DNA from: CAZQXD01 sp964597315
GTDB taxonomy: Bacteria; Pseudomonadota; Gammaproteobacteria; Competibacterales; Competibacteraceae
Direction: 5' to 3'
Length of the DNA: 51,628 nucleotides
Assembly (NCBI GenBank): GCA_964597315.1
Contig: CAZQXD010000028.1
Coordinates: 1 to 51,628 of the forward strand
Part shown: one piece after another, positions 1 to 10,559 of the stretch
Numbering within the stretch: the stretch's first letter is position 1
Layout: every line of letters begins with the position of its first letter
Made by a program: the position numbers and the translations under genes
The notes under the pieces: model-generated
Databases searched by the model: none
What the model saw: the letters and a program-made list of their open reading frames with translations, nothing else
What the model was told of the DNA's origin: nothing

Positions 1-2
1 AC

Positions 3-2237
<2,235 letters not shown>

Positions 2238-2263
2238 CCAGGGCGGTATCGGCGGTCCTTACC

Positions 2264-3019
2264 CTATTTTCCGAACACGGTGCGCAGTAGCTCACTGGTG
2301 CGGGCCGCCGGGTTTTCGCGGATTCGCCGTTCCTCGGCGGCAATCAGCGTAAACAAGCTGCCGGTGGCCTGTTCGGTAACGTAGTCGTCCACGTCCAGGG
2401 AGGACTTCCCCCCCAGCAGCCCACTGAGCTGGCTTACTGCGCCGCCTTCGTTGGCCATCAGGGCTTTGTACTGCCGGGTCACCCCAACCTGGTCGGTGGC
2501 CTGGGCGATGTAGGGTTTCATCCTGGCCTGGATGGCCTCGCCACCGGCGCGGCGCAGATAGTCCGTGGCCGCCGTATCGCCCCCTTGGAGAATGCCTACG
2601 GCGTCCTGTATGGTGAGATTGGCGATGGCCTGCTTTAGCACGTCCAAGGCCGCCGGTACGGCCGCCTCCGCAGCCCGGTTCATGCTCAGCACGAAGGCAT
2701 CCACTTGTTCCCCTTGGCCGGCCAGGCGCAGCCCCTTGCCTAGGGTATCCAGCACCCCCGGTAGGGGGATACGCAACTGGGGATCGCCGTAAAAGCCGTT
2801 CTCCCGAGCCAGGGTGGACACGGCCACTTCGGCCCCCTGAGCCAAAGCAGCCTTCAAGCCGCTGGCGGCCTGGTCGCCGCCGATGCTGGACCCCGCCCCC
2901 GGCCCCAGGGCGTCCTGGGCCGATTTCAACAGGGATTGCACATCGGCGAGGGCCGGGGCAGGGGGCGTCGCCAGGGACACCAGGAAAATAAGCAAGGCGA
3001 TGAGCGGACGATGGTTCAT
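2264..3019 (-). CDS. DUF4197 family secreted protein
   Basis: Unknown function; a conserved proteobacterial family of about 240 residues, here 251. The ATG at 3019 is chosen because it opens a clear signal peptide (MNHRPLIALLIFLVSLATP followed by an AxA-type site near ALA). The mature part has the family hallmarks: an SGLKAAL helix, the block YGDPQLRIPLPGVL, MNRAAEAA, ILQGGDTAATDYLR, and the C-terminal YVTEQATGSLF followed by AEERRIRENPAARTSELL. It is probably periplasmic. An in-frame upstream start at 3139 exists but adds a nonsense leader. It is divergent from tadA and convergent with metH. Confidence 0.9.
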   Translation of the reverse strand: MNHRPLIALLIFLVSLATPPAPALADVQSLLKSAQDALGPGAGSSIGGDQAASGLKAALAQGAEVAVSTLARENGFYGDPQLRIPLPGVLDTLGKGLRLAGQGEQVDAFVLSMNRAAEAAVPAALDVLKQAIANLTIQDAVGILQGGDTAATDYLRRAGGEAIQARMKPYIAQATDQVGVTRQYKALMANEGGAVSQLSGLLGGKSSLDVDDYVTEQATGSLFTLIAAEERRIRENPAARTSELLRTVFGK

Positions 3020-3151
3020 GGCTATTTCACGGGAAACCCGGTTCCCGCGCCTCTTGAAAATGGGTGAGCAAATGGTCGGGTTGGCGGAATGCCCCTGACA
3101 GGGGGAGTATAGGTAAGCAATAGAACTTGGTCCGTCCAAACCCAGGAGAGC

Positions 3152-3679
3152 ATGACGATTCTCGAACAGCGACCACTAACCGGCACAGCCCAGGATATCC
3201 GCTGGATGCTACGGGCCTTGGCCTTGGCCCGCCGCGCCGAGCGCCTCGGAGAAGTGCCCGTGGGGGCGGTGCTGGTGGCTGATGGCCGGGTGTTGGGGGA
3301 GGGCTATAACCACCCCATCGCCGCCTGTGACCCCAGCCTCCATGCTGAAATCCACGCCATCCGCCGGGCCGCCGCCCGGATGGGCAACTACCGGCTGCCC
3401 GGCGCCACCCTGTATGTCACCCTGGAACCCTGCCCCATGTGCGCCGGCGCCCTGATTCAGGCCCGGGTGGCCCGGGTAGTGTACGGGGCCGGAGATTCCC
3501 GCAACGGCGCCGCCGGCAGCGTGTTCAACGTGCTGCAATGCCCCAGCTTCAATCACCGGGCCGAGCTGACCAAAGGCGTACTGGCCGACGAATGCGCCGA
3601 GCTGCTGCGGGCTTTTTTTCGGGCCAGGCGGGGCCGGGCCGCCGGTCGGGGCTTTCGGAACGCCGATCCCTTGCGTTAG
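3152..3679 (+). CDS. tadA: tRNA-specific adenosine deaminase TadA
   Basis: Deaminates A34 to inosine in tRNA-Arg(ACG). It is a zinc-dependent cytidine-deaminase-fold enzyme of 175 residues. The zinc and catalytic motif HAE lies at 64-66 and PCPMC at 93-97, with the preceding EVPVGAVLV strand typical of TadA. The C-terminal tail (RARRG and beyond) is slightly longer than in E. coli. The stop codon TAG overlaps the probable -10 element of the following tRNA-Ser gene. Confidence 0.97.
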   Translation: MTILEQRPLTGTAQDIRWMLRALALARRAERLGEVPVGAVLVADGRVLGEGYNHPIAACDPSLHAEIHAIRRAAARMGNYRLPGATLYVTLEPCPMCAGALIQARVARVVYGAGDSRNGAAGSVFNVLQCPSFNHRAELTKGVLADECAELLRAFFRARRGRAAGRGFRNADPLR

Positions 3680-3690
3680 AATCACCCTCC
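3667..3690 (+). promoter_or_regulatory. Possible promoter -10 region for tRNA-Ser
   Basis: The sequence GTTAGAAT, resembling an extended -10, overlaps the tadA stop codon about 28 bases before the tRNA 5' end. No convincing -35 is seen. Weak evidence. Confidence 0.3.
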
Positions 3691-3702
3691 CTTCACCTCT
3701 GC

Positions 3703-3795
3703 GGAGAGGTACCGAAGTGGTCATAACGGCGCCGACTCGAAATCGGATGGTCGGGTAATACCGGCACGTGGGTTCGAATCCCACCCTCTCCGCCA
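3703..3795 (+). tRNA. tRNA-Ser (anticodon CGA)
   Basis: A 93-base class II tRNA with encoded CCA. The acceptor strands GGAGAGG and CCTCTCC pair perfectly, with discriminator G. The anticodon loop CTCGAAA gives CGA, reading UCG. A long variable arm (about TGGTCGGGTAATACCGGCA) and the T arm GTGGG-TTCGAAT-CCCAC are present. The first anticodon-stem pair looks like a G-A mismatch. Its 3' end is the integration site of the island that follows. Confidence 0.95.
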
Positions 3796-3884
3796 ATTTA
3801 ATGCGTGACGCGTTTCCACCGATGCGGCCCAGGCACTACGAAAAATCCCGTAGTGTGCGGCCTAGTGCATGGGGGGCGGAGTGT
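3782..3884. repeat. Left attachment repeat of the island (attL)
   Basis: The 17-mer caccctctccgccaatt, made of the tRNA-Ser 3' end plus three bases, recurs exactly at 14058-14074. The similarity continues collinearly for 103 bp (79 identities by hand count) and includes an exact 19-mer, gcactacgaaaaatcccgt, at 3833-3851 and 14109-14127 with identical spacing. Inside this copy CACTACG and CGTAGTG form a perfect 7-bp inverted repeat at 3834-3855. Confidence 0.85.
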
Positions 3885-3919
3885 ATTGTGGCAGCGACCA
3901 GTAAGCAGGGCGATTATCG

Positions 3920-4013
3920 GTGAACATTCAGGCACATGAAGAGCTGAAAGGAAAAATCTGGGAGATCGCGAACCGGCTCCGGGGACCGTACCGCCCGCCC
4001 CAATATCGCCTGG
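3920..4013 (+). pseudogene. hsdM 5' remnant
   Basis: From a GTG at 3920 the frame reads MNIQAHEELKGKIWEIAN then RLRGPYRPPQY, which is the conserved N-terminus of type I DNA methyltransferase subunits (IW-IAD-LRG-YRPPQY). After about 31 codons homology stops and the sequence jumps into an hsdS fragment in another frame. The SAM-binding and NPPF motifs are absent, so no methyltransferase can be made from it. Confidence 0.75.
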
Positions 4014-4355
4014 TCATTCGACGATCCATAACGTCAGTGCCGAGCGCTATGCGAACTTCACGGTGTCCAAGCCTCCGCTTGACACGCAGCAGCGAATTGC
4101 CCGGTTTCTGGATGAGAATACGGCACGGATCGACGGACTGATCGAGAAGAAGCGCGCGCTTCTGGATCGGCTGGCCGAGAAGCGCCAGGCTCTCATTACT
4201 CGCGCCGTCACCAAGGGTCTCAACCCCGCCATGAAACCCTCCGGTATAGACTGGCTTGGGGATATTCCCGCGCATTGGGATATTCAAAGGGTCAAGTACG
4301 CTACCGCGCCGCCCTGATCACCGCCGCCGTCACGGGAAAGATGGACATTGACTGA
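4014..4355 (+). pseudogene. hsdS remnant with internal deletions
   Basis: Specificity subunit of a type I restriction system, reduced to scraps. Reading begins at about STIHNVSAERYANF (end of the first target-recognition domain), then PPLDTQQRIARFLDENTARID and the central helical spacer ending EKRQALITRAVTKG, then the start of the second recognition domain (WLGDIPAHWD). Near 4295 it jumps frame to YRAALITAAVTGKMDID and stop, the usual HsdS C-terminus. Both recognition domains are almost wholly deleted. The stop overlaps the next ATG (TGATG). Confidence 0.8.
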
Positions 4356-4450
4356 TGCCCGCCCCTATAAGACAGAAACTAAAATCTACCCATGAGACCG
4401 GCCTGATCGAAACTGCCGTAGCAGTGAAAATGGGCCTGGAGGTGGCGTGA
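4355..4450 (+). CDS. Small ORF, 31 residues, coupled to both neighbours
   Basis: Reads MPAPIRQKLKSTHETGLIE and so on, ending MGLEVA. It starts in a TGATG overlap with the hsdS remnant stop and stops in a TGATG overlap with the next gene, a pattern of translational coupling. I do not recognise it. It may be a gene scrap kept for coupling or a short leader. Confidence 0.35.
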   Translation: MPAPIRQKLKSTHETGLIETAVAVKMGLEVA

Positions 4451-5607
4451 TGACCCGTGTGACTGTCAACCCCGAAATCCTGACATGGGCGCGGGAGCGT
4501 GCCCATCTGGGTATTGAGGATCTTGCCGGAAAATTCCCCAAACTCGTGGATTGGGAAAGTGGTGATCGCTCGCCCACGTTCAAGCAACTGGAAAATTTTG
4601 CCAACGCCACCCATGTACCCTTCGGTTACCTCTTCCTACCCGAGCCGCCCGACATTCCCATGCCGATTCCGGATTTTCGCACCCTCCGGAACCAGAAGGC
4701 CAGCACAGTCAGCCCGGATTTGCTCGATACCATTTACACCATGCAGCGACGGCAGGCCTGGTTGCGTGATGAGCGTCGGGAAGGCGATGCGGCGCCGCTT
4801 GCCTTCGTGGGCAGCGCCAACCTGGCGGACGACCCGGCGGCCGTGGGCCGGGAAATGCGGCGATTGACAAAGCTCGGCGATGGTTGGGCCGCTGCCGTGC
4901 ATACCTGGCGGGAAGCGGTAAATGCGCTTCGCCAGGCTATGGAAGATCTGGGCGTGATGGCCGTCATCAACGGCATCGTCGGCAACAATACCCGCCGTAA
5001 GCTGGATGTGGAGGAGTTCCGTGGTTTTGCGCTCAGTGATGAGTACGCGCCCCTGATCTTTGTGAACGGCGCCGATGCCAAGTCCGCCCAGATGTTCACA
5101 CTCGCCCATGAACTCGCCCATATCTGGCTGGGGGCATCGGGGTCCGGACTGTCCGGCTTTTCCGGCATTTTTCCCGAGGGGGGAGATGTCGAGGTGTTTT
5201 GTGACCGGGCCGCGGCGGAGTTTCTAGTGCCGGAGGCGGAATTGCGGATGCATTGGCCGACGGTCCGCCGCGAGGCTTCGCCTTTCGAGTCGCTGGCGCG
5301 CCGGTTCAAGGTCAGCCCGATCGTGATCGGTCGTCGAGCCATGGACTTGAACCTGGTGGAGCGGCAGACCTTTTTTGATTTCTATGAGACCTATACCCAG
5401 CAGGAACGCCGTCAAAAGCAGGCGTCCGGCGGTGGTGGTGACTTCTACAACAACCAGAATGTCCGTGTTGGCAAATTGTTTGCCATCCGGGTGATCCGCG
5501 CCGCCAAGGAGGGACGAATCGGATTTAAACAGGCTTACGACCTCACCGGCCTTAACGGCGGTACCTTCCAGGAGTATGCACATCGACTTGGCATGGAGTT
5601 GCCCTGA
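4450..5607 (+). CDS. XRE-type regulator fused to ImmA/IrrE metallopeptidase (COG2856)
   Basis: Predicted DNA-binding protein with zinc protease domain, 385 residues. An N-terminal XRE-like helix-turn-helix covers about residues 5-60 (LAGKFPKLVDWESGDRSPTFKQLENFA). The peptidase domain carries HELAH at 220-224 and a later CDRAAAEFLVP helix that would supply the third zinc ligand. ATG 4450 is preferred over the GTG at 4447 because it forms a TGATG overlap with the upstream stop. The family usually regulates mobile elements or toxin modules by cleaving or replacing a repressor. The DUF4411 gene starts 2 bases downstream, so the pair is probably a toxin-antitoxin-like unit. Confidence 0.9.
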   Translation: MTRVTVNPEILTWARERAHLGIEDLAGKFPKLVDWESGDRSPTFKQLENFANATHVPFGYLFLPEPPDIPMPIPDFRTLRNQKASTVSPDLLDTIYTMQRRQAWLRDERREGDAAPLAFVGSANLADDPAAVGREMRRLTKLGDGWAAAVHTWREAVNALRQAMEDLGVMAVINGIVGNNTRRKLDVEEFRGFALSDEYAPLIFVNGADAKSAQMFTLAHELAHIWLGASGSGLSGFSGIFPEGGDVEVFCDRAAAEFLVPEAELRMHWPTVRREASPFESLARRFKVSPIVIGRRAMDLNLVERQTFFDFYETYTQQERRQKQASGGGGDFYNNQNVRVGKLFAIRVIRAAKEGRIGFKQAYDLTGLNGGTFQEYAHRLGMELP

Positions 5608-5609
5608 CC

Positions 5610-6119
5610 ATGTACCTCATCGACTCGGATGTCCTCATCAGCGCAAAGAATGCCTATTACGCCTTCGACATCTGTCCGGGGTTCTGGGACAGCCTGATTG
5701 ATCACTATCAAGCCGATCGCCTTCACAGTATCGACAAGGTTCGCCAGGAAATATTGGCCGGTAGAGAGGAAGAGGACCTCGTTCAGTGGGTGAAGAACAC
5801 CCTGCCACCCAAATTCTTCCTGAGTACACAGGATGCTGATGTGGTCGGCGCTTACCAGGAGGTCATGCTCTGGGTGCAGCGGAATACACAGTATTTCGAC
5901 AGCGCAAAAGCCAAGTTCGCGACGGAGGCCGATGGCTGGCTGGTAGCGTATGGGATGGCCCACGGAATTGAAGTGGTCACCAATGAACAGCCGAGTCCAG
6001 AATCCCGCAAACGCATCCTGCTGCCCGATGTTTGCGACCAGTTCGGGGTGCAATACCACGATACCTTTGCCATGCTCAAAACACTGGGCGTGCGGTACAA
6101 CTACTCAAGGATAAAGTGA
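5610..6119 (+). CDS. DUF4411 PIN-like protein
   Basis: 169 residues, beginning MYLIDSDVLISAKNAYY, the usual DUF4411 start. Acidic residues of a PIN nuclease fold are visible: D5 and D7 in IDSD, E47 in VRQEILAG, the aspartate in ATEADGWLVAYG, and a final D in HDTFAML. It is likely a metal-dependent RNase acting as toxin, with the adjacent XRE-ImmA protein as regulator or antitoxin. The partnership is a prediction from family context. The stop overlaps the following ATG (TGATG). Confidence 0.85.
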   Translation: MYLIDSDVLISAKNAYYAFDICPGFWDSLIDHYQADRLHSIDKVRQEILAGREEEDLVQWVKNTLPPKFFLSTQDADVVGAYQEVMLWVQRNTQYFDSAKAKFATEADGWLVAYGMAHGIEVVTNEQPSPESRKRILLPDVCDQFGVQYHDTFAMLKTLGVRYNYSRIK

Positions 6120-6250
6120 TGTCCGGCCATAGCGAGACGGACTTCGAGACCGCAATCGAGACCGGCCTGACCCGCTCCGGCGGCTACGAGAAGCGCAACC
6201 CGAGCGCCTATATCGCCGCCGTCACCGGCCAAATCCCGCACCTACGATGA
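6119..6250 (+). pseudogene. hsdR 5' / hsdS 3' chimeric remnant
   Basis: A 43-codon frame. Its first 31 codons (MSGHSETDFETAIE, then TRSGGYEKRNPSAY) match the start of the full hsdR at 7478; over 6142-6211 versus 7501-7570 I count 7 mismatches in 70. It then switches to IAAVTGQIPHLR, which resembles an HsdS C-terminus. It is the scar of a deletion that joined two restriction genes. The stop overlaps the next ATG (ATGA). Confidence 0.7.
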
Positions 6251-6480
6251 CCCAAACCACCACGACGAACGCCCGCGATAAACCTCAAGTCCCGCTGATC
6301 GTTGGGTCCAGTGGCGCGGGCAAGACCCGTTTCGCTCGGGAATTCCTGCCTGCCGAGCGCCGACTTCGCGGTTTCGAGGGTGCGGCAGCGGGTTCGCGAG
6401 GATGGTCGATGCTTGGGCCGTGTACAATAATTCAGGCATCGCTCCCATACTTAAGCCTCCAGGTGCATTGATACCGGAGA
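6247..6480 (+). pseudogene. Zeta-toxin-like P-loop kinase remnant
   Basis: The start reads MTQTTTTNARDKPQ then VPLIVGSSGAGKTRFAREFLP, a Walker A region of the zeta-like putative ATPase family. Homology then breaks. A second frame gives SADFAVSRVRQRVRED, and a third gives MVDAWAVYNNSG, both resembling the middle and end of such kinases (SxELAxxRVxxRV, VDSWxVYDNSG). Two frame changes and a large internal deletion make it non-functional. Confidence 0.65.
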
Positions 6481-6486
6481 TCCCAC

Positions 6487-6720
6487 ATGCAAGCAGCCAT
6501 AGTCAATGAACAAGGGCAGGTCCAGATTCCAGAAGAACTGCGACAACGCTTGGGTATCGGCCAAGGCAGCAAGGTTTGTTTCGAGCTGGTCGGTGACCAC
6601 TTGGAAATGCGCGTTGAGCAGGCGAGGCACGCGGTGTCGGCGAGCGGATTTGGCATGCTGAAAAGTAAGCGTGGCGCGGTACCCGCCGATCTCGACCCAG
6701 CCTCGCTGATCCAGCCATGA
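6487..6720 (+). CDS. AbrB/SpoVT-type antitoxin (VapB-like)
   Basis: 77 residues starting MQAAIVNEQGQVQIPEELRQ, a swapped-hairpin AbrB domain at residues 3-45, and ending with the toxin-binding tail GFGMLKSKRGAVPADLDPAS. A good ribosome-binding site (GGAG) lies 8 bases before the ATG. Such proteins bind their own promoter and neutralise a PIN toxin encoded directly downstream. Here the downstream frame begins ATGATCGGCGTC, as a vapC would, but is lost within a few codons. Confidence 0.8.
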   Translation: MQAAIVNEQGQVQIPEELRQRLGIGQGSKVCFELVGDHLEMRVEQARHAVSASGFGMLKSKRGAVPADLDPASLIQP

Positions 6721-6735
6721 TCGGCGTCGAATCAT
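6717..6735 (+). pseudogene. vapC start remnant
   Basis: The ATG at 6717 overlaps the antitoxin stop (ATGA) and reads MIGVE, close to the usual VapC opening MIGVDTNV. After this the sequence belongs to the region next to the leftward antitoxin gene and has no PIN homology. It is most likely a deletion junction. Confidence 0.4.
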
Positions 6736-6755
6736 TCCCAGGCCAATGGTGCGCG

Positions 6756-7061
6756 TCACCCCTTGATCGGCTGCGCCACCAGCTTGACGCCGAGCGCGTG
6801 ACAGACGCGATTGATGGTGTCGAAACGCGGCTGAGCATCGGCACGCAGGGCCTTGTACAGCGCCTCGCGTGTGATTCCGCTGGACTTGGCGATCTCGGTC
6901 ATGCCGCGTGCGCGGGCGATGTCGCCCACGGCGGCGGCCAGCAACGCGGGGTCGTCTTCTTCCAGCACAATGGTCAGATATTCGGCGATGGCTTGATCGT
7001 CTTCCAGGTGCTCGGTAATGTCGAACTCGGGCAAACTGTCGATGCGGACCTTTTTGCTCAT
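6756..7061 (-). CDS. Antitoxin, HI1420/HigA-like
   Basis: 101 residues, MSKKVRIDSLPEFDITEHL, followed by an XRE-like helix-turn-helix (GMTEIAKSSGITREALYKALR) and PRFDTINRVCHALGVKL. It fits the putative addiction-module antidote family. ATG 7061 is chosen over TTG 7064: GGAGG lies about 8 bases upstream and the ATG follows the toxin stop by 3 bases. It is the second gene of a toxin-first pair and likely represses it. Confidence 0.9.
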   Translation of the reverse strand: MSKKVRIDSLPEFDITEHLEDDQAIAEYLTIVLEEDDPALLAAAVGDIARARGMTEIAKSSGITREALYKALRADAQPRFDTINRVCHALGVKLVAQPIKG

Positions 7062-7064
7062 CAA

Positions 7065-7361
7065 TCAATCCTCCAGGGTGGATGCCAACGCGATGGCCTT
7101 GGCAATATCGGCCTGCTGGGTCGACTTTTCTCCGCCGCCCAACATCACGATCAGCATCGAGCCGCGTTGGGTGTAGTAGAGGCGCCATCCGGGACCGAAG
7201 AATTCACGCATCTCATAGACTCCCGCCCCAACGGGCTTCACGTCGCCGAGGTTCCCCAGCGACGCCTTGCGCAGGCGCGTGGCCAAGCGCCGCCGTGTCA
7301 TGCCGTCTCTGATACCCGACAACCAAGCTGCGAATTCCGGGGTTTGCTTGATCGTGAACAT
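7065..7361 (-). CDS. Toxin of RelE/ParE superfamily, HI1419/HigB-like
   Basis: 98 residues, MFTIKQTPEFAAWLSGIRD, ending with YYTQRGSMLIVMLGGGEKSTQ and DIAKAIAL. This is the HI1419-type addiction-module killer, whose superfamily members cleave mRNA on the ribosome. The ATG at 7361 gives the standard family length; the frame extends 12 codons further upstream without homology. Toxin precedes antitoxin, as usual for this type. A palindromic operator lies just upstream. Confidence 0.9.
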   Translation of the reverse strand: MFTIKQTPEFAAWLSGIRDGMTRRRLATRLRKASLGNLGDVKPVGAGVYEMREFFGPGWRLYYTQRGSMLIVMLGGGEKSTQQADIAKAIALASTLED

Positions 7362-7371
7362 GAAGGGAAGC

Positions 7372-7387
7372 GTAATCGCTCGATTAC
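7372..7387. promoter_or_regulatory. Probable operator of the HI1419/HI1420 pair
   Basis: A perfect 7-bp inverted repeat with 2-base spacer, GTAATCG-CT-CGATTAC, sits 11 bases upstream of the toxin ATG. A -10-like TGTAAT overlaps one arm. Position and symmetry suit autorepression by the antitoxin. Confidence 0.55.
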
Positions 7388-7477
7388 AAGGGGGCAAGCG
7401 TTTTGTAAGCGATTCGACGAACCCCCGAAAGCGCCGGAACCACGCCTAGTTCAGGCAAGCACTTCGAGGGATTAACC

Positions 7478-10400
7478 ATGCCCGCCCACACGGAAAGTGA
7501 TTTCGAGACCGCAATCGAGGCCGAGCTGACCCGCTCCGGCGGCTATGAGGCGCGCAACCCGAGCGCCTATGACGAGGCGCTGGCCTTCTTTCCCGAGGAT
7601 GTCACCGGGTTCCTGAAGGACAGCCAACCGGCCAAGTGGGGGGGCTTGGAGACGCTGCTCGGGCCAAAGACGGCCGCGACCGTGCTGGATAGCCTGTTCA
7701 AAGAGCTTGATCTCAAGGGTACGCTCCACGTCCTCCGTCACGGCTTCAAATGCTACGGCAAAACCTTTCCCATGGCCTATTTCCGGCCGAACACCCGCAT
7801 GAACCCGGCGGCGGCCGAGAGCTACGCCAGGAACCGGCTGACCATTACCCGCCAAGTCGCCTTCACTTCGGTCAAGAAGCAGGCCGGTGGCAAGAACCGC
7901 CGCTGCGTCATTGACGTGACCCTAGCCGTCACCGGCATCCCCGTCGTCACCGCCGAGCTCAAGAACCCCCTCACCGGGCAACGGGCCGCCGATGCGATGC
8001 GCCAGTACGCCCTCGATCGGGATGAGCGGGATCTGCTCTTCGCCTTCAAAAAGCGCGCCCTGGTCCACTTCGCCGTGGACCCGGACGAGGTGTGGATGAC
8101 GACCCGCCTACGAGGCAAGGAGACCCATTTCCTGCCCTTCAATCGGGGCAACAAGCATGGGGCCGGCAACCCGCCCGTGGAGGGCAACTGGAAGACCCAC
8201 TACCTTTGGGACGAGGTGCTGCGGGCCGACAGCCTGCTGGAGATTTTGCAACGTTTCATCCATCTGGAAGCCAAGGAGAAGCAGGTCAGGACCGACAAGG
8301 GCATACGCACGGTGCGCAGGGAGACCATGATCTTTCCGCGCTATCACCAGCTCGACGCGGTTCGCGGGTTGGTGGCGCACGCACGGGCCAACGGTGCGGG
8401 CCGAAACTATCTGGTTCAGCACTCGGCCGGTTCCGGCAAGTCGAACTCCATCGCCTGGCTGGCCCACCGGCTGGCCAGCCTGCACAACGAGCAGGACGAG
8501 AAAGTATTTCACTCCGTCATCGTCGTCACCGACCGGCGCGTCCTCGACCAGCAGTTGCAGGCCACCATCTACCAGTTCGAGCACAAGACCGGCGTGGTGG
8601 AGAAGATCGACGAGGACACCCGGCAGCTCGCCCGCGCCCTGTCCCAGGGTACGCCCATCGTCATCACCACCATTCAGAAGTTTCCCTTCATCTCCCAGGC
8701 GCTCTCGACCCTGGAGAAGAAGGGCGGTGGCGTGAAGATCGACACAGCCGACAAGCGCTTCGCCGTGATCGTCGATGAGGCCCACTCGTCCCAGAGTGGC
8801 GAGACCGCCACGGCCCTGAAGGGCATGTTGAACAAACACGGGATCGAGGCGGCCATCGCCGCGCAGCTCTCCGAGGAGGAGGACGATGACCTCTCCGACG
8901 AGGGCCAGGGCGGCGGTGCTGCGCGATGCGCTGCAACGGGCACGGCAGCCGAACTTGAGCTTTTTCGCCTTTACGGCCACGCCCAAGTTTAAAACCAAGA
9001 CCCTGTTCGACGAGCCCGGCCCGTCCGGCGTATCGCCCTTCCATGAATACAGCATGCGCCAAGCCATCGAGGAAGGCTTCATCATGGATGTACTCGCCAA
9101 CTACACCACTTATAAACGCTTCTTCGGCCTGATCAAACAGGTCGAGGATGATCCCCATGTGCCGCGCAAGAAAGCCGCCAAGGCGTTGTCTCGCTACCTG
9201 GAGCTGCATCCCGTCAATATCGAGCAGGTCGTATCGGTCATCGTGGAGCATTTCCGGCTCTATGTGATGCACGAGCTTGGCGGGCGGGCAAAGGCGATGG
9301 TGGTCACCGGCTCGCGCCTGGCCGCCGTGAAATACAAGCTTGCCTTTGATCGCTACATCAAGACCCAGGGCTATACCGGCATCCGCTCGCTGGTGGCCTT
9401 CTCGGGGACGGTCCAAGACCCGGACGACCCGGAGTCGTCCTACACCGAGGTGGCCATGAACGGCGGACTCGCCGAGAGTGAATTGCCCGAGACCTTCGAG
9501 CGGGATGATTACCGGGTTCTCCTGGTCGCGGAGAAGTACCAGACCGGTTTCGACCAGCCCTTGTTGCAGACCCTGTATGTGGTGAAGCGGCTGGCCGGAG
9601 TTCAGGCGGTGCAGACCCTCTCCCGGCTCAATCGCATCGCACCCGGCAAGTCCCGCACCTTCGTACTCGATTTCGCCAACGAGGAGGATGACATCCACCA
9701 GGCGTTCAAACCCTACTATGAAACAACGCCTATTGGCGAGAACGCCGATCCGCAGCGGCTCTCGGAGCTGCAACACCGCCTGCTGGAGTGGGCGATCTTC
9801 ACACCGGCCGATGTGACCGCCTTCGCCGAAGTCTGGTACAGCCGCAAGCGCGACCACTCGGCCAGGGATCATCGGGTGATGAACGCCTTGCTCGATACTG
9901 TCGTGCAAGGCTTCCGGGAGCGGGATGAGGAAGATCGGGAGGCGTTTCGCGGCCAGTTGACGGCCTATCGCAACCTCTATGCCTTCCTGTCGCAGATTAT
10001 CCCCTACCAGGATAGCGACCTGGAGCGGCTGTACACCTTTGTGCGGAACCTTTTGGCAAAGCTCCCGCCACCGGGAGATGGTCAGGGCTTCGTTCTCGAC
10101 GACGAGGTGGCGCTTCAATACTTCCGGCTTCAGCAGATGACCGATGGCGCCATCGACCTTGGGCAGGGGGATGCCTACCCCTTAAAGGGACCGACCGATG
10201 TGGGCGCCGGCGGCGTCAGGGATGAACCGGTTGCCCTTTCGAGCCTGATCGACACCCTCAACGAGCGTTTCGGCACCGATTTCACCGAAGCGGATCAGTT
10301 GTTCTTCGACCAGATCCGGGCCTCGGCGGAAAACGACGAGAACATCGCGGAGGCGGCCCGCGCCAACAACTACGCCAACTTCGCCGCCTATTTCGATCGC

Positions 10401-10538
10401 ATGCTGGACGAGCTGTTCATTGCGCGCATGGAGGGCAACGAGGAGATCTTCTCTAGGGTGATGACGGATGCCGAGTTCCGCTCGGCGGCGCATGAGCACT
10501 TGGCGCAAGAGGTATTCCGCCGGGTGCGAGAGCAATAG
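7478..10538 (+). pseudogene. hsdR: Type I restriction subunit R, one-base-type frameshift
   Basis: Translocase-endonuclease of a type I restriction system, about 1020 codons in two frames. The first frame (7478-8992) holds the nuclease core (D146, E160-K162 in TAELKNP), Walker A SAGSGKS at 316-322 and DEAH at 433-436. The second frame (open from 8886) resumes with LRDALQRARQPNLSFFAFTATPK, then EKYQTGFDQPLLQTLYV and AVQTLSRLNRIAPG (helicase motifs V-VI), and ends at 10538. The frame change lies about 8900-8930 in a GC-rich stretch. Either the gene is dead or the base is a sequencing error. No intact hsdM or hsdS is present in the island to form a complex. Confidence 0.9.
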
Positions 10539-10559
10539 TAAGCCGCTGGGCCGACGAAA

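Noticed and set aside
3834..3855. Inverted repeat after tRNA-Ser as a transcription terminator
   Set aside because: No T run follows and the same block recurs at the other end of the island, so it belongs to the attachment region.
8108..10118. Long leftward frames opposite hsdR
   Set aside because: Shadows of the hsdR reading frames; no ribosome-binding site or homology.
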